In this document: piece after piece, positions 22,061 to 32,238 of the stretch
Layout: every line of letters starts with the position of its first letter
Numbering within the stretch: the first letter of the stretch is position 1
Made by a program: the position numbers and the translations under genes
Source: Pristionchus mayeri
Taxonomy: Eukaryota; Nematoda; Chromadorea; Rhabditida; Neodiplogasteridae
NCBI GenBank assembly: GCA_036245805.1
Contig: BTRK01000002.1
Location: 23,429,067 to 23,493,066, forward strand
Direction: 5' to 3'
DNA length: 64,000 nucleotides
The notes under the pieces: generated by a model
Told to the model about the DNA's origin: nothing
Seen by the model: only the letters and a program-made list of their open reading frames with translations
Database searches by the model: none

Positions 22061-23171
22061 TGTGATTTTTCTGATTACTTATCGTTTAAAGCTATACAAA
22101 TAATTAAAATATTGTAAAATCCTATTCAAAGCAGTTGATAACACAAAATAATTACAGTTATAATGATTAATTAACTAACAAATAGGTGTTCAAATCATTA
22201 TGTGCTGTGATCTGTCATTCTCATCGAATCCGGAGTGTTCGACTTTATCGATTAGTATGGGAAGCAACTTATAAACCCTTACCAGCAAAATATATACCCT
22301 TATCAGTGGAATCTTATCACTAATTTCCACTACTTGCATCGTCAATGACGATGATACAGAGAGGGAGAAAGGCGTTTCCCTCGCATTCCAACTCTCCGTC
22401 GATAGTTCAACCGTTATTATCACCCTTATCAGTCGACCCTTATCACTAATTACCACTAATTACGCCCTAATTAGCGTTTTCCGGAAAGCAAACTAACGTT
22501 TCCCTCGCTGCCCACCTTGCTCTCGATAGGGCACTAACGGTTATCAAAAGGCGCACAAGACTTGATCCCTTATCAGTGGCTTCGAGTCGCATACATTTTT
22601 GTGACGACATCTCTGAACCGCGAGAGACAGTTCACTAGTGAGTTAGAAAGTGAGTATTGGACTCATGAGTCCAATACTCACTAGTAAACGCATTAGTGAA
22701 TTCATTAGTGGGCGTGTCTTCGCGCTCGTGCGCGCTTACTGCCTATTCGGTGCGCGTCCTTTCGCCTAGCCACGCCCCCTTCTCCTCTGTCGGCCCCTCT
22801 TGAGATTTTCGTGTATATTTTACGATTATTTCACAGAAAAGTTTATCATGGTCTATTTTGACGATATATGAATAAAATTTCACAGGATAATGAAGCACCG
22901 GTGGTAAAACACACGGACAATAATTTTTGCCTCCGGCAACGAAGTACATGAATTAGATAACATCTTCTAAAGTAAACAATTCTCTAAAATAAAGAAGATA
23001 ACACATAATTAGATACAAGGGTAACGACAAAATACATTAATGTCTCAGGCTAATCAATTGTCATCATTGAATTGACATCAATCGGTTCTTCAACTTGGGC
23101 AGAATCGCCACTTTTCTTGATTGAACGCGACTGGTTATTCTTGAACAAAATCGATAACGCTTCGATAACGC
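22061..23171. other. non-genic stretch with a perfect palindrome
   Basis: Contains repeated short blocks (CCCTTATCAGT, CTTATCACTAATT at 22300-22460) and the 32-bp palindrome listed next. Open frames show no domain. Confidence 0.5.
22650..22681. repeat. 32-bp perfect palindrome
   Basis: GTGAGTATTGGACTCA is followed immediately by its exact reverse complement. It is surrounded by further ACTAGTGA / CATTAGTGA words (22633, 22680, 22692), related to those at the hairpin of 24777. Confidence 0.9.
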
Positions 23172-23332
23172 AGTAAAGATTCTTGAGTTGGACAGTTTGG
23201 AATGTGCAACTGAAAGAGAAGATATTAAAATCTTTGAAAAAAAAGCCGAGGATGAAAACGTTCGATTAGATATTCGAACGATTTCAAACAAATGGAAGAG
23301 TAAATATCAGGAAAACTGTCTAATAAAGAATA
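23172..23332 (+). CDS. isolated coiled-coil-like exon
   Basis: After AGTAAAG the frame reads ILELDSLECATEREDIKIFE and continues as a charged helix to a possible donor AT|GTAAGAAA at 23332. Its composition resembles the small coil genes at 10-17 kb. No partner exons could be joined with confidence. Confidence 0.35.
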
Positions 23333-25039
23333 TGTAAGAAATAACTGACGCTGCTCGGTAGAGAACTTGACTGAAAATTAAATCGTGTGAAGTCTTCTAT
23401 TGAATCGATTAATTTGCAAACTCCCATCATCTAGCACATGAATATTGAACAGCCATTGTGATATTCCTGTAAAGGGATGAGATAGGATGCGAACTTACGT
23501 ATGTACGACTTACTACGCATACAATCGACCGAAGAGGGAGGAAGAGTGAAGCCACCTTCATTTCCCTGCGATGATGTGTAAGATGCAGCATTTTGTACTG
23601 ACAAGGCAATAGAAACTGAAAGTGTCATTTTCAAGTGATTTACAACAAAAAAACTTCCCACATGGAATAAAGGATGCAGAAACTTGCGCAAGAATTTCCG
23701 TGGCTCTGTTTTCGGTAGGAAGTTATATTACAACTGTCGGCGATCGCTGAACTTGGAATTCTCAAACCGAAATGCATATCATTGACTAACCCAACAGATT
23801 CAAGTGTAGCTGTCCATTCAGAGATACTTTATGTCCTCGGCTTTGCTTGATAACTCGTGAATGAACGGTATCGTAATCGCATCCTGAAAGACTAATGCAA
23901 GCGTTATTCCGGAACTAGACATACTTACAAACGATTCTAAGTTACTATATTCGTTAATCCTTTCCATGTCCACAAACAGATTCATAAGAAATAGCGTATG
24001 CAAGCCATGCCTGAAATGGATTTTTTTGAATTCCATAACTAGGAGAAAAAGGCGTTCCAATAGTGGTACCGGGGTAGACCGCTGGTAGGTGCGTCCAACC
24101 TAGCATATCTCGAAATGTTGTTTGAATGTCTAGACTAAGCCCAAGTCCAAGCCTAAAGGCATTCTAACAACAACATCCTTACGTTTATCGGAACACCATT
24201 CCAGGCTTCCGCAGTTTTGTCGTAAACCCTATACTTAAAACAATCGATGAAAAAATGGAAACCTTTTTAGAACTTTCATTGTCCCGTCAACGTCGTTGTT
24301 CTTCACCATAACCGTCGTCGTCGCGTAGCGAGGGTGTGCATTCCAGATTCCTTTGACTTCATAGCAAACGGCTCAGCGCGCGTTCCTCTCCACCGAACCT
24401 TCTCAATGATAATAAAAATATTTGAGTGCGTGATCAGGATTAAAATATTTCCACGAATGTGCATCTCTCTAGACCCTAATGCGAGCTAGTACATTAGAGA
24501 GATACACAACACGTAAAGATAATTAACTGCACGGCCGTTAAATCAACGTCAGACAAAAAAATTGCAATTTCGATCATTCAAAGCATCATAACCAATCACA
24601 AAGACTAGAATGCGACTGTAGTACATGTTGATAAAAACAAAACAAAAGTGTAAAAGGTAAAACACGCAGATAGTCGATAATGTGAAAGAAACCAATAATC
24701 ACCAAAACAAAATGCTTGACAGGGCTGCACACACGATTGAACTATGGCTACAGTAGAACTACTTCGCAAACTCATTAGTGAGTTTCCGAAGCAGTTCCAC
24801 AGTACGCTTCCTGGAACTGCTTCGGAAACTCACTAGTGAAGTGCTCCGCCGCGTTCGGAGATACATTTCTCTATTTCCTGACATCATTAATAGGGTCTTT
24901 GTAAGTTTCACTCAATGGATAATAATAATGTTATTCTAAACTTTTGTACAATTATTCCTTGACAGTGAGCCCTCAAACGCCGCCCAATATTGGGCATGAT
25001 GACAGTAGTCGGAATGCTCGAAGGTAATTTCAAGAGAGC
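23333..25039. other. non-genic stretch with one long hairpin
   Basis: No gene is supported. It holds the hairpin listed next and ends in a TA dinucleotide run that is the tail of the LINE at 25040. Confidence 0.5.
24777..24836. repeat. hairpin with ~23-bp perfect stem
   Basis: AGTGAGTTTCCGAAGCAGTT and its reverse complement are separated by 14-18 nt, flanked by the same CACTAGTGA/CATTAGTGA words seen at 22.65 kb. The size would suit a small-RNA precursor, but perfect pairing and the related palindrome point to a foldback repeat. Confidence 0.75.
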
Positions 25040-25176
25040 AATATATATATATATATATATTTATGCTATTTCGTACGAAATAACGTGAGATAACATTAAA
25101 AATAGAACAGGAAAATGAATGACGATGAGAATCACTGGTTAATGACAGGATAAAAGGGTCATGGAGTCAGGAGGAC

Positions 25177-27837
25177 CTATTCAGGGGAACTGGTTTCATT
25201 CTCGGTGTTTACTAAAAGCCTTGCCGCTCTTGGAAAGAAGCTATTGTGTCTGTAGTTATGATTCGATCCAGGGTTGTTGAAGTTCATGCCGTTTCGCGTG
25301 TAGTAAATTTTGAAATAATGTTGTTTTCGGTTGGATATACTATATTTGCCTCGTATGAAATTTGTGGCTACTCTTACATCAATCGTTATTCTACGCTTCT
25401 CTAGGGACTCAATGCCTAGTTTCTTATTGCGGTCGAAAGCGGTAGGCATATTTTCCCAAGTATGATCAAAACAGCGCATAAATAAGCGTCGCGTGAAGTA
25501 GTTTTGTACCTTTTCGAGTTCCTTTTTATCCTTGTTTTGGAAAGGGTTGAAGACGGAGGAAGCGCTTTCTAAAATCGGTCTGATGTACATTGAGTACGTT
25601 TTGAGAAGTACTTCTATATTTTTGGTTCGTAAAGCTCTTAGGATAGTGTGACAGGTAGTTTTGGCCTTAATGGATATGGTAGTGCAATGATCGGAGAAAG
25701 AGAGGTTTTTCTGGATAACAAAACCGAGGTCTTTCACTGTTTGTTTTTGTTCCAGAGTACTGGTTCCTATGGTATATGTTCGCATTGTATTTGCTCTGCC
25801 TAGGTGCAATGAGTTGCACTTATGTGCAGCAAGAGGAAGTTGCCATTTTTCTGACCAGTGCACGATAGTGTCAATCGCAGCTTGTAATGGGGCAGATGAA
25901 TTTCCCTTCCTAAAGGACCGATATATTTTTATATCATCAGCATACATTCTTGCAACTATGCCATGGTTTTGCACTAGAGTGGGAATTTCTGAAGTGTAAA
26001 TAAGGAAAAGTAAGGGACCAATGACTGAGCCCTGTGGGACGCCGCTAGTTACAGGCATTGATGTAGAGAGCAGATCTTTTACTCGCACTTGGAATGATCT
26101 ATCTGTGAGATATCCTGTAATCCATTTGATTGTATTTTCTGAGAGACCTATTGTGCTAAGCTTGAGTTTTAGCTTGGGGTGGGAGACTCTATCAAAAGCT
26201 TTTGCGAAATCAAAGTAGATAACGTCAACTGGTTTCCCATCACTAATCGAGGATGTCCAGTGTTCGAGAACTTCTAGCATTTGGAGCTCACGCGACCGTT
26301 TCTTGCGGAATCCATATTGCTCATCGGGGAAAATTTCTAATTGCTCACAATGGGTGATAATGGATTTGCACAAAATTCGCTCAAAGACTCGGCAGAAGAA
26401 AGAGGTAATTGAGATGGGTCTGTAATTTAGGGGATTGGAGAAGGGGGGTGATTTCTTAACGGGGATTACGATGGAATGTCGCCAATGTGAGGGAACGGTC
26501 CCAGATTGGTAGGAGTTCCTAAAGATGATTTCGAGGGCTTCGGAAATTGGTACGGCAATTCGTTTTATGAAGGTGAGGTCAATGTTTTCTGGGGTTTTAC
26601 AGGAGGAGCGTTTCCATTTCTCAATGATGGCGCAGATTTCATGTCTAAGAAATTGGGGTTCTTCGTATGTACCAAGCTGAGGTAGGGCTGCAGTATTGGG
26701 CAGTTTTCTGTCATCGACGGTGAATACGCTTACGAAGGTCTCAGCAAGTAAGTTAGCTTTGCCTAAGTCGTCCATGACTAGAATACCATCAGCTCTTTTT
26801 AATCCTTCTTCTCCCTTGGATTTATTGGCACAGCGTTTCATAAAACGGAAGAACTTATTCTTATCGTCGCTTTCGATTATCTTTTTCTCAATGGTTTTGT
26901 GATACCGTTGTAACTCTTTGCGAAATTTTTTGTTCAGAATCTCGAAATCACGTTCATCGTTAGGGTCGTTGCTATTTATCGATTTATGCCAGGCTTGAAA
27001 ACGTTTTCCTAATAGTCGCTCAATATGAGGGGGAAGTTTCCCATGAGATAGGCTCACTTTGGTCCAAGGAACATGGGTGTCTATTGATTTTTGAATGACA
27101 CTAATCAAGAGGTCGTACATGAGATCCACATTTGCTATTTTAGAAAATGTGCTTGTCCAATCGATGTTTGCTAATTGAGAATTAATTAGGTCGTAGTCAG
27201 CATTTCTGTAGTCACGCCTAAGAGTGAAAGCAGGCGTCGAATGACTCATTGTGAATTTGAATTCAACTGTTGAATGGTCAGACAATTCGAAAGGGGGACC
27301 CACTTCAGTTTGGGAGATGAGACCGGGATGGTTGCATAGTAGTAAATCAAGAATATTTTCTTTTCTGGTGGGTTGTTGGACAAACTGGGCTAGTTTGGCT
27401 GAGTTACAGAGGTCAAGGAATGATTGCGAGGAGGGGATAATCGATTTCGGTTGAGTTGCGGGATGTATTGACCAGTCAATATCAGGGAGATTGAAATCGC
27501 CTGTGACTATTGTAGGTTGAGGGCAAGAGCAAAGGTCAAGTATTGATTTGGAAAGGGAAGCAGTTTGTATCGTACTCGCTTTGGGGCTACGGTAGGCGCA
27601 TACAATCCTAATTAAGTCGCCGTTTATGTCAACATCTACTGCTAATAGCTCGTGGGAATCGGGTACCGTCTCATCAGCAATCTGTGCTGCACTTATGGAC
27701 GAGTGTAGTATGATCGCAACACCACCGCCTCTAGAGTTTCTATCTCTTCTGAACACATTGTAGTACTGATCGTGGTCACCTAACAGAAACGAGTTAAGGA
27801 ATGATGGAGAGAGCCATGTCTCAGTGAGGCAAATCAT
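25177..27837 (-). CDS. LINE ORF2 endonuclease-reverse transcriptase
   Basis: 886 residues from the first in-frame ATG, but the frame stays open upstream (to about 27958) through the first endonuclease motif ILANCRSIQNK, so this ATG is not the natural start. Endonuclease: LTETWLSPSF, RGGGVAI, TGDFNLPDIDW, SDHSTVEF (residues 1-210). Reverse transcriptase (about 400-700): NYRPISITSFF, EQYGFRKKRS, VIYFDFAKAFD, TSGVPQGSVIGPLLFLIY, MYADDIKIY. The C-terminal part contains NYFTRRLFMRCF, typical of CR1-like elements. It would nick DNA and copy the element RNA at the target. All catalytic positions visible to me are kept. Confidence 0.93.
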   Translation of the reverse strand: MICLTETWLSPSFLNSFLLGDHDQYYNVFRRDRNSRGGGVAIILHSSISAAQIADETVPDSHELLAVDVDINGDLIRIVCAYRSPKASTIQTASLSKSILDLCSCPQPTIVTGDFNLPDIDWSIHPATQPKSIIPSSQSFLDLCNSAKLAQFVQQPTRKENILDLLLCNHPGLISQTEVGPPFELSDHSTVEFKFTMSHSTPAFTLRRDYRNADYDLINSQLANIDWTSTFSKIANVDLMYDLLISVIQKSIDTHVPWTKVSLSHGKLPPHIERLLGKRFQAWHKSINSNDPNDERDFEILNKKFRKELQRYHKTIEKKIIESDDKNKFFRFMKRCANKSKGEEGLKRADGILVMDDLGKANLLAETFVSVFTVDDRKLPNTAALPQLGTYEEPQFLRHEICAIIEKWKRSSCKTPENIDLTFIKRIAVPISEALEIIFRNSYQSGTVPSHWRHSIVIPVKKSPPFSNPLNYRPISITSFFCRVFERILCKSIITHCEQLEIFPDEQYGFRKKRSRELQMLEVLEHWTSSISDGKPVDVIYFDFAKAFDRVSHPKLKLKLSTIGLSENTIKWITGYLTDRSFQVRVKDLLSTSMPVTSGVPQGSVIGPLLFLIYTSEIPTLVQNHGIVARMYADDIKIYRSFRKGNSSAPLQAAIDTIVHWSEKWQLPLAAHKCNSLHLGRANTMRTYTIGTSTLEQKQTVKDLGFVIQKNLSFSDHCTTISIKAKTTCHTILRALRTKNIEVLLKTYSMYIRPILESASSVFNPFQNKDKKELEKVQNYFTRRLFMRCFDHTWENMPTAFDRNKKLGIESLEKRRITIDVRVATNFIRGKYSISNRKQHYFKIYYTRNGMNFNNPGSNHNYRHNSFFPRAARLLVNTENETSSPE

Positions 27838-27959
27838 AGCATACTTTTTAGAAAGGGTTTGCGAGAGATATTGTAGTTTGTTTTGGATAGAGCGGCAGTT
27901 GGCTAATATTGCAGAGAAAGAAAGTGAGTGTCTGTCTGAGTGATGTTTGGGCCGGTGAA

Positions 27960-29006
27960 TTAATACCAGTTTCCCTGGGTGCCGAAGTTGGGAGGAATGC
28001 CATACTGAGAAATGTGTGAGATGAAGGGATTGGAATATGAATAATGATTGGGGAAGGGATTCAAGGGGATGGGGTTGAAGAGTGGGGGAGGAGGGGCTCC
28101 GTATCTATTGCGAGTGTTCTGGGGAAGAAAGGGGGGACTCTGGCGAGGAGGAGGGATTGGATTGGGGTGGTTCTGGCGAGGACGAGTATTCAGGTTGTTT
28201 GGACCACGGTTCGTTGAGGATGAGAAGACCGAGTCGCGTCTGCTTCTCGCACGGTTTCTCGAGGGAATTCCGACGGTCTGGGGAAGGGTCTGGCTTCGGG
28301 GTACGGTAGGAATGGAGGAAGGGGACGGCTCGGGTCCGTTTCTTCCGCATCCTCGTCCGGGTATCTTCCGGCGAGCGTCATCCTTGTCAGCATAAGATGG
28401 GCGGATGTAGACATCCTTGAAGGACGAGTCGCGAGATATTCGATTTGCATTCTTGACCAGAAGAGCCGCGTGTTTACGAGTCGGTAGAACGACTTTCGTC
28501 AGACGGCAGTGGGGGGAGTTAACGTCTGCAGGGGGCATCCTGTATACGGATACGGGAAGGCAGGGGAAACCAGCCAGGGCAGTGAGCTCCACTACCTGGT
28601 TGTAATCTCTCTGGACCTGCTTCAACGGACTGAGGGAGGAATCCACAGGGAGGCGAGCAATAACTACGCTCCTCTCGAGGTCGGATGAGGTCTCATTTGA
28701 GGGTGACGGGATGGGGGAGGGAATGGTAGTGGGGCTGGAGGCGGTATTCGCAACTACGGGAGGGGCAGTGGCAGCAGAAGAGGATGGGGTATCCATTTCA
28801 TCATCGTCACCATTAGCTACGCTCGAGTCGGGGGGAGGAGGGAAGCGTGTCTCTAACTCACATATCCTCTTCTCGAGACTGTGTGAGTACGACTGCTCCT
28901 TGTCGAGCTTGTTCTGGAGGCAGATGCAGAACTGCAGGAGATCCTCGTATGTTCCCGTAACCGTGTACTTGCGCTTCTTCGCGACTGGAGATCCGGTGGG
29001 AGACAT
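27960..29006 (-). CDS. LINE ORF1 protein
   Basis: 348 residues from the ATG at 29006 (MSPTGSPVAKKRKYTV). The frame is open further upstream, and copy 1 shows protein-level similarity there (VPTV...NGEI), so the real start may lie 5'. Features: basic N terminus, a helical segment (CICLQNKLDKEQSYSHSLEK), an acidic/Ser linker, a conserved core starting DLERSVVIARLP and running through VSVYRMPPADVN and KVVLPTRKHAALLVKNANR, and a Pro/Arg/Asn-rich tail ending QGNWY. It probably coats the element RNA. The stop is TAT TAA, one codon later than the TAATG junction in copy 1. Confidence 0.85.
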   Translation of the reverse strand: MSPTGSPVAKKRKYTVTGTYEDLLQFCICLQNKLDKEQSYSHSLEKRICELETRFPPPPDSSVANGDDDEMDTPSSSAATAPPVVANTASSPTTIPSPIPSPSNETSSDLERSVVIARLPVDSSLSPLKQVQRDYNQVVELTALAGFPCLPVSVYRMPPADVNSPHCRLTKVVLPTRKHAALLVKNANRISRDSSFKDVYIRPSYADKDDARRKIPGRGCGRNGPEPSPSSIPTVPRSQTLPQTVGIPSRNRARSRRDSVFSSSTNRGPNNLNTRPRQNHPNPIPPPRQSPPFLPQNTRNRYGAPPPPLFNPIPLNPFPNHYSYSNPFISHISQYGIPPNFGTQGNWY

Positions 29007-29135
29007 GGCTGAGAAAGAGTGAGAGCGAGACGGGAACAGTCGGCTGATGATCTCACCGTTGTGGGTACCGAATTTAGGAAGTTGCACAGTCGGTACTCTG
29101 CGCCAGCGTGATTGGGGAGGATATGCTTGACTACT

Positions 29136-30000
29136 TTTGCTAATCATTGGCATAATGAGTTCTTTAAAGGCTGTTGTCAGATAATTTTTATGATTGCTCC
29201 ACCGGAGTTTGCCCCTCATTATTTTTTTTATTCTTGACCCATTTTTAGATATAATTATAGCGTATGAAGAAGAAATGCTTCTGATTGGAACAAAAAAAGA
29301 CATTACCACTCCACTTTTCAAAGCACAACGAAGGATTTGAAAGACAGCATACACAACGAGAGTTGTTGTGTAAAACTAGATTTGGTTACCATTAGATGCA
29401 AGATCGGTATTGTAAGAATACCTTAAGTTCAATATAAATTTGAAAAAAACTGATTGAGTTTCTGATAGTATCAAGATGTTCTAAATACCTGCCTGTGGTC
29501 TGTCCCCAGTAGTTCTATGGATACTCCCAATTTGGGTTTCTATTTCAGTGGTCTTGGGGAGGCAGCAGGCAGTCACCAGGATGACCAAAACCCATTTCAG
29601 TTGTTTACCTCAATTATATCTCGATTACCCCGTGAAAGACGGGATATCTTCGTGTCCGTCTATACTGGGAACTTTAAATCGACTCTATACATGTTTTTTT
29701 GGGCCAAACTTATGAGTTAAGTGTACAGCAGCGGTCATGTCGCAATTTCATGGAATGTGATTGTCAATGATTACGGAGGGAAAATGAATTATAAAGCTCG
29801 AGTACTTTCTTGGAGATCGTTATGCACTCCCGACCATTCCTAATCATAATAAATGTATCGAAAATATAAGAGGTCATGCGAGTCGAAATTGCGAGTGAGA
29901 AAAAATAAAATCAAAATACCGTGCGAGTCATGCGAATCAACGTTACGAGTTGCGACTTGCGAGTGCGAGTGCGAGTTCTTTTGAGTTCGCCTATATATTT
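29136..30000. other. non-genic stretch
   Basis: No gene is supported. A copy of the recurrent motif (TCTCGATTACCCCGTGAAAG) lies at 29612. The 29930-29990 interval is a short run of GCGAGT-like words. Confidence 0.5.
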
Positions 30001-30172
30001 ATGCTATTTCGTTCGAAATAACGTTCACAAAATTGAAATAGAATAGGCAATTAATGACGGTTAAAATGACGAGTGGATATTGGGACAATAGGGTCGGGGG
30101 GATCTACTCAGATGAACTGGTTTGATTCTCGGTATTTACTAAAAGCCTTGCCGCTCTTGGAAAGAAGCCATA
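30001..30172 (-). mobile_element. severely 5'-truncated LINE 3' end
   Basis: Minus-strand sequence contains the last few codons of ORF2, the 3' untranslated region and the terminal hairpin (TATTTCGTTCGAAATA, 30004-30019), matching LINE copy 2. Similarity ends at about 30172, within GGAAAGAAGCCATAGG. Confidence 0.85.
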
Positions 30173-30242
30173 GGTCTAGATATCGTATTATGAAGTCTAG
30201 TGAAGATAAGAATATACATTAGTGAGGCCAATGATAACCTCA

Positions 30243-30513
30243 TTAAAGTTGCCCAACAAGGACGAGATCCTGATCCCAAGACGCGACGCATTATGCGCGC
30301 GTCGCTTGTATGAGAGAGTATGCAAATGTTAGAGAGTTTTGGATCAGGCAACTTCACCCCGATCCTTTCCGGCCTTCGCCTGGGGGCTATTATTGATTTT
30401 TCGTATTTTTTGTGTATTCTTTCTCAACTAATTCAGCCATCGGCTATTCAATGGAAGACAAAAAATAGGGGGTAAATTTCGTCCTTGTTGGGGAACTTTA
30501 ACTCAGAAAAAAT
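30243..30513. mobile_element. 271-bp MITE
   Basis: Terminal inverted repeats of about 24 bp: TTAAAGTTGCCCAACAAGGA at the left and its reverse complement with one change at the right. No coding capacity. Internal blocks are shared with 771-960 and with 14335-14470. The right-hand block AGGGGGTAAATTTCGTCC is related to the termini of the palindrome at 30768. Confidence 0.7.
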
Positions 30514-30767
30514 GTTAAAACTTAGAACTGTTAAAACAAGGCTCATTTTGGCATGTTTATAGATAGTTTTCTGAAAAATTAATGACATTTTGTGAAACCC
30601 AGCGTGCTGAACAACGCTAAGACATTTATAAAATTAGGTTTATACGTATTTGAAAGTATTGATGCATTCCAAGGTGTCCATAGATGTGCAGGGATTGTAT
30701 CGGGAGGGGGGGGGGGGGGTTTATATATCCACAGCCTAGTCCGGCATCGTCTATCGAATGGAAAATT

Positions 30768-31451
30768 TATATTAGGGAGTCAATTTCGTCTTCGACAGGT
30801 ATCTTTAAATACCATAGCTCTGCACGCCATGATCGGGAGGGGGTCATGGTGAAAAAATCGATCGGTAGGTCAAGACTAAGCACCATAACCAATCGATAGT
30901 ACAGTGCACCCTGATACCGTATATGGATACCGTAACCCGCGAATATCGCAAACTAACTTTATTTTTAAAAAGTCCTGGCACCGTGCCCAATCGATTGTAC
31001 AGTACCCAAGTCGCAACCGTAACCCAGTTCCATGGGTCAGATCCAGTTCCTTGGGTCAAACATTTTTCTAAAAATTTAAAATCGATATTAAGAATTTTAG
31101 AAAAATGTTTGACCCAAGGAACTGGATCTGACCCACGGAACTGGGTTACGGTAGTGACTTAGGTACTGTACAATCGATTGGGCATGGTGCCCTGACTTTT
31201 AAAAAATAAAGTTATTTTGCGATATTCGCGGGTTACGGTATCCATATACGGTATCAGGGTGTACTGTACTATCGATTGGTTATGGTACTTAGTCTTGACC
31301 TACCTATCGATTTTTGACCATGACCCCCCTATACGTCGAGGGGGAGGGGTGCCCATAGCGGATGGGCACCCCCCCCCCCCTCCCGATCATGGCGTGCAGA
31401 GCTATGGTATTTAAAGATACCTGTCGAAGACAAAATTGACTCCCTAATATA
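30768..31451. repeat. 684-bp palindromic element
   Basis: The left arm 30768-31073 and right arm 31085-31451 are reverse complements almost throughout (TATATTAGGGAGTCAATTT at the ends; GATATTCGCGGGTTACGGTA and CCAAGGAACTGGATCTGACC inside), centred near 31080. The right arm has extra bases around 31320-31380, including a run of twelve C. Probably a foldback DNA element. Confidence 0.85.
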
Positions 31452-32234
31452 TTTCAAAACACTCCGTATATCTCGAAAAGTGAACCCCTAAAATAAGTGT
31501 CACATTTGGCTGCCAGGAGAAATATTTTATGAGACCGATTTCGATCAAACGTAGTTCATAGACATCGTTAGGGTCAGCAGGAAACCTATTCGCTTGGTTT
31601 GAACAAATCTGTACATTATCGATTTTTTTACCCTCCACTTCTTAGAGTTCAGAAAATATAGATCCCGTCTCATTATGAAATATCGATATTATTGACCCCC
31701 GAAAAATGTGAGATATCTATAACTTATTCAAAATCGACCCTTTGTTATTCCGTCCGTCAATTAGCATTAGGCAACAACGCTCCAGTTGGGAATTATCGAG
31801 AGAGAGAAAGCATAATTTAACCATTCGTGTAGCTGTTACGTTCTCTGACTTGATAGATAATGCACCGCACTACCCTGATTGGCAATTTTTATCGGACCAT
31901 TTTTCTCTGTGTTGATCAAAAAATTGCCGTGGTGCCTGCAAGTAAAAGTTGCGCATGACTTTTTTTGTTCGTAATTTAACACAGTCTTCTATGTTTGCTG
32001 TTTCGAAGATCGTTCAAGAGATTATTATGGCCATTGCTTCGACTACAAATATTTGTTTTGCTGACATTCCTTCTTTTAAAAAAAATGTTTCATTGCAGTC
32101 TGATATCGATTCATTTGCTGAGTCTTCCAATCTTTCACTTCATTTGCTGGAAATATTCAAGAAGTATGGTACATATATTTAAAAAAAGGAAGAATTCGTG
32201 TGTCTTTTGTTCCTGTTTTTCTCGGAAACAGCAG
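31452..32234. other. non-genic stretch upstream of a small gene
   Basis: No supported gene. The open frame at 31949-32182 is of unknown meaning; part could be an upstream exon of the gene at 32239, but no in-phase join was found. Confidence 0.45.
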
Positions 32235-32238
32235 GAAC

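Larger units (their letters stand above)
25040..29135 (-). mobile_element. CR1/Jockey-type LINE, copy 2 (ORFs open)
   Basis: Near-full-length non-LTR retrotransposon on the minus strand: ORF1 27960-29006, ORF2 25177-27837 (frame open upstream to about 27958), then a short 3' untranslated region, a palindromic hairpin (ATTTCGTACGAAAT, 25067-25080) and a TA repeat. The 5' limit of about 29135 is where similarity to copy 1 fades. Both ORFs lack internal stops, but the ORF2 start codon found in copy 1 is missing here. Confidence 0.92.

Noticed and set aside
24777..24836. microRNA precursor
   Set aside because: The stem is perfect and without bulges, and a related palindrome sits nearby; a foldback repeat is more likely without small-RNA evidence.
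28048..28395. Plus-strand open frames over LINE copy 2 ORF1
   Set aside because: Gly/Arg-rich antisense of the Pro-rich ORF1 tail.
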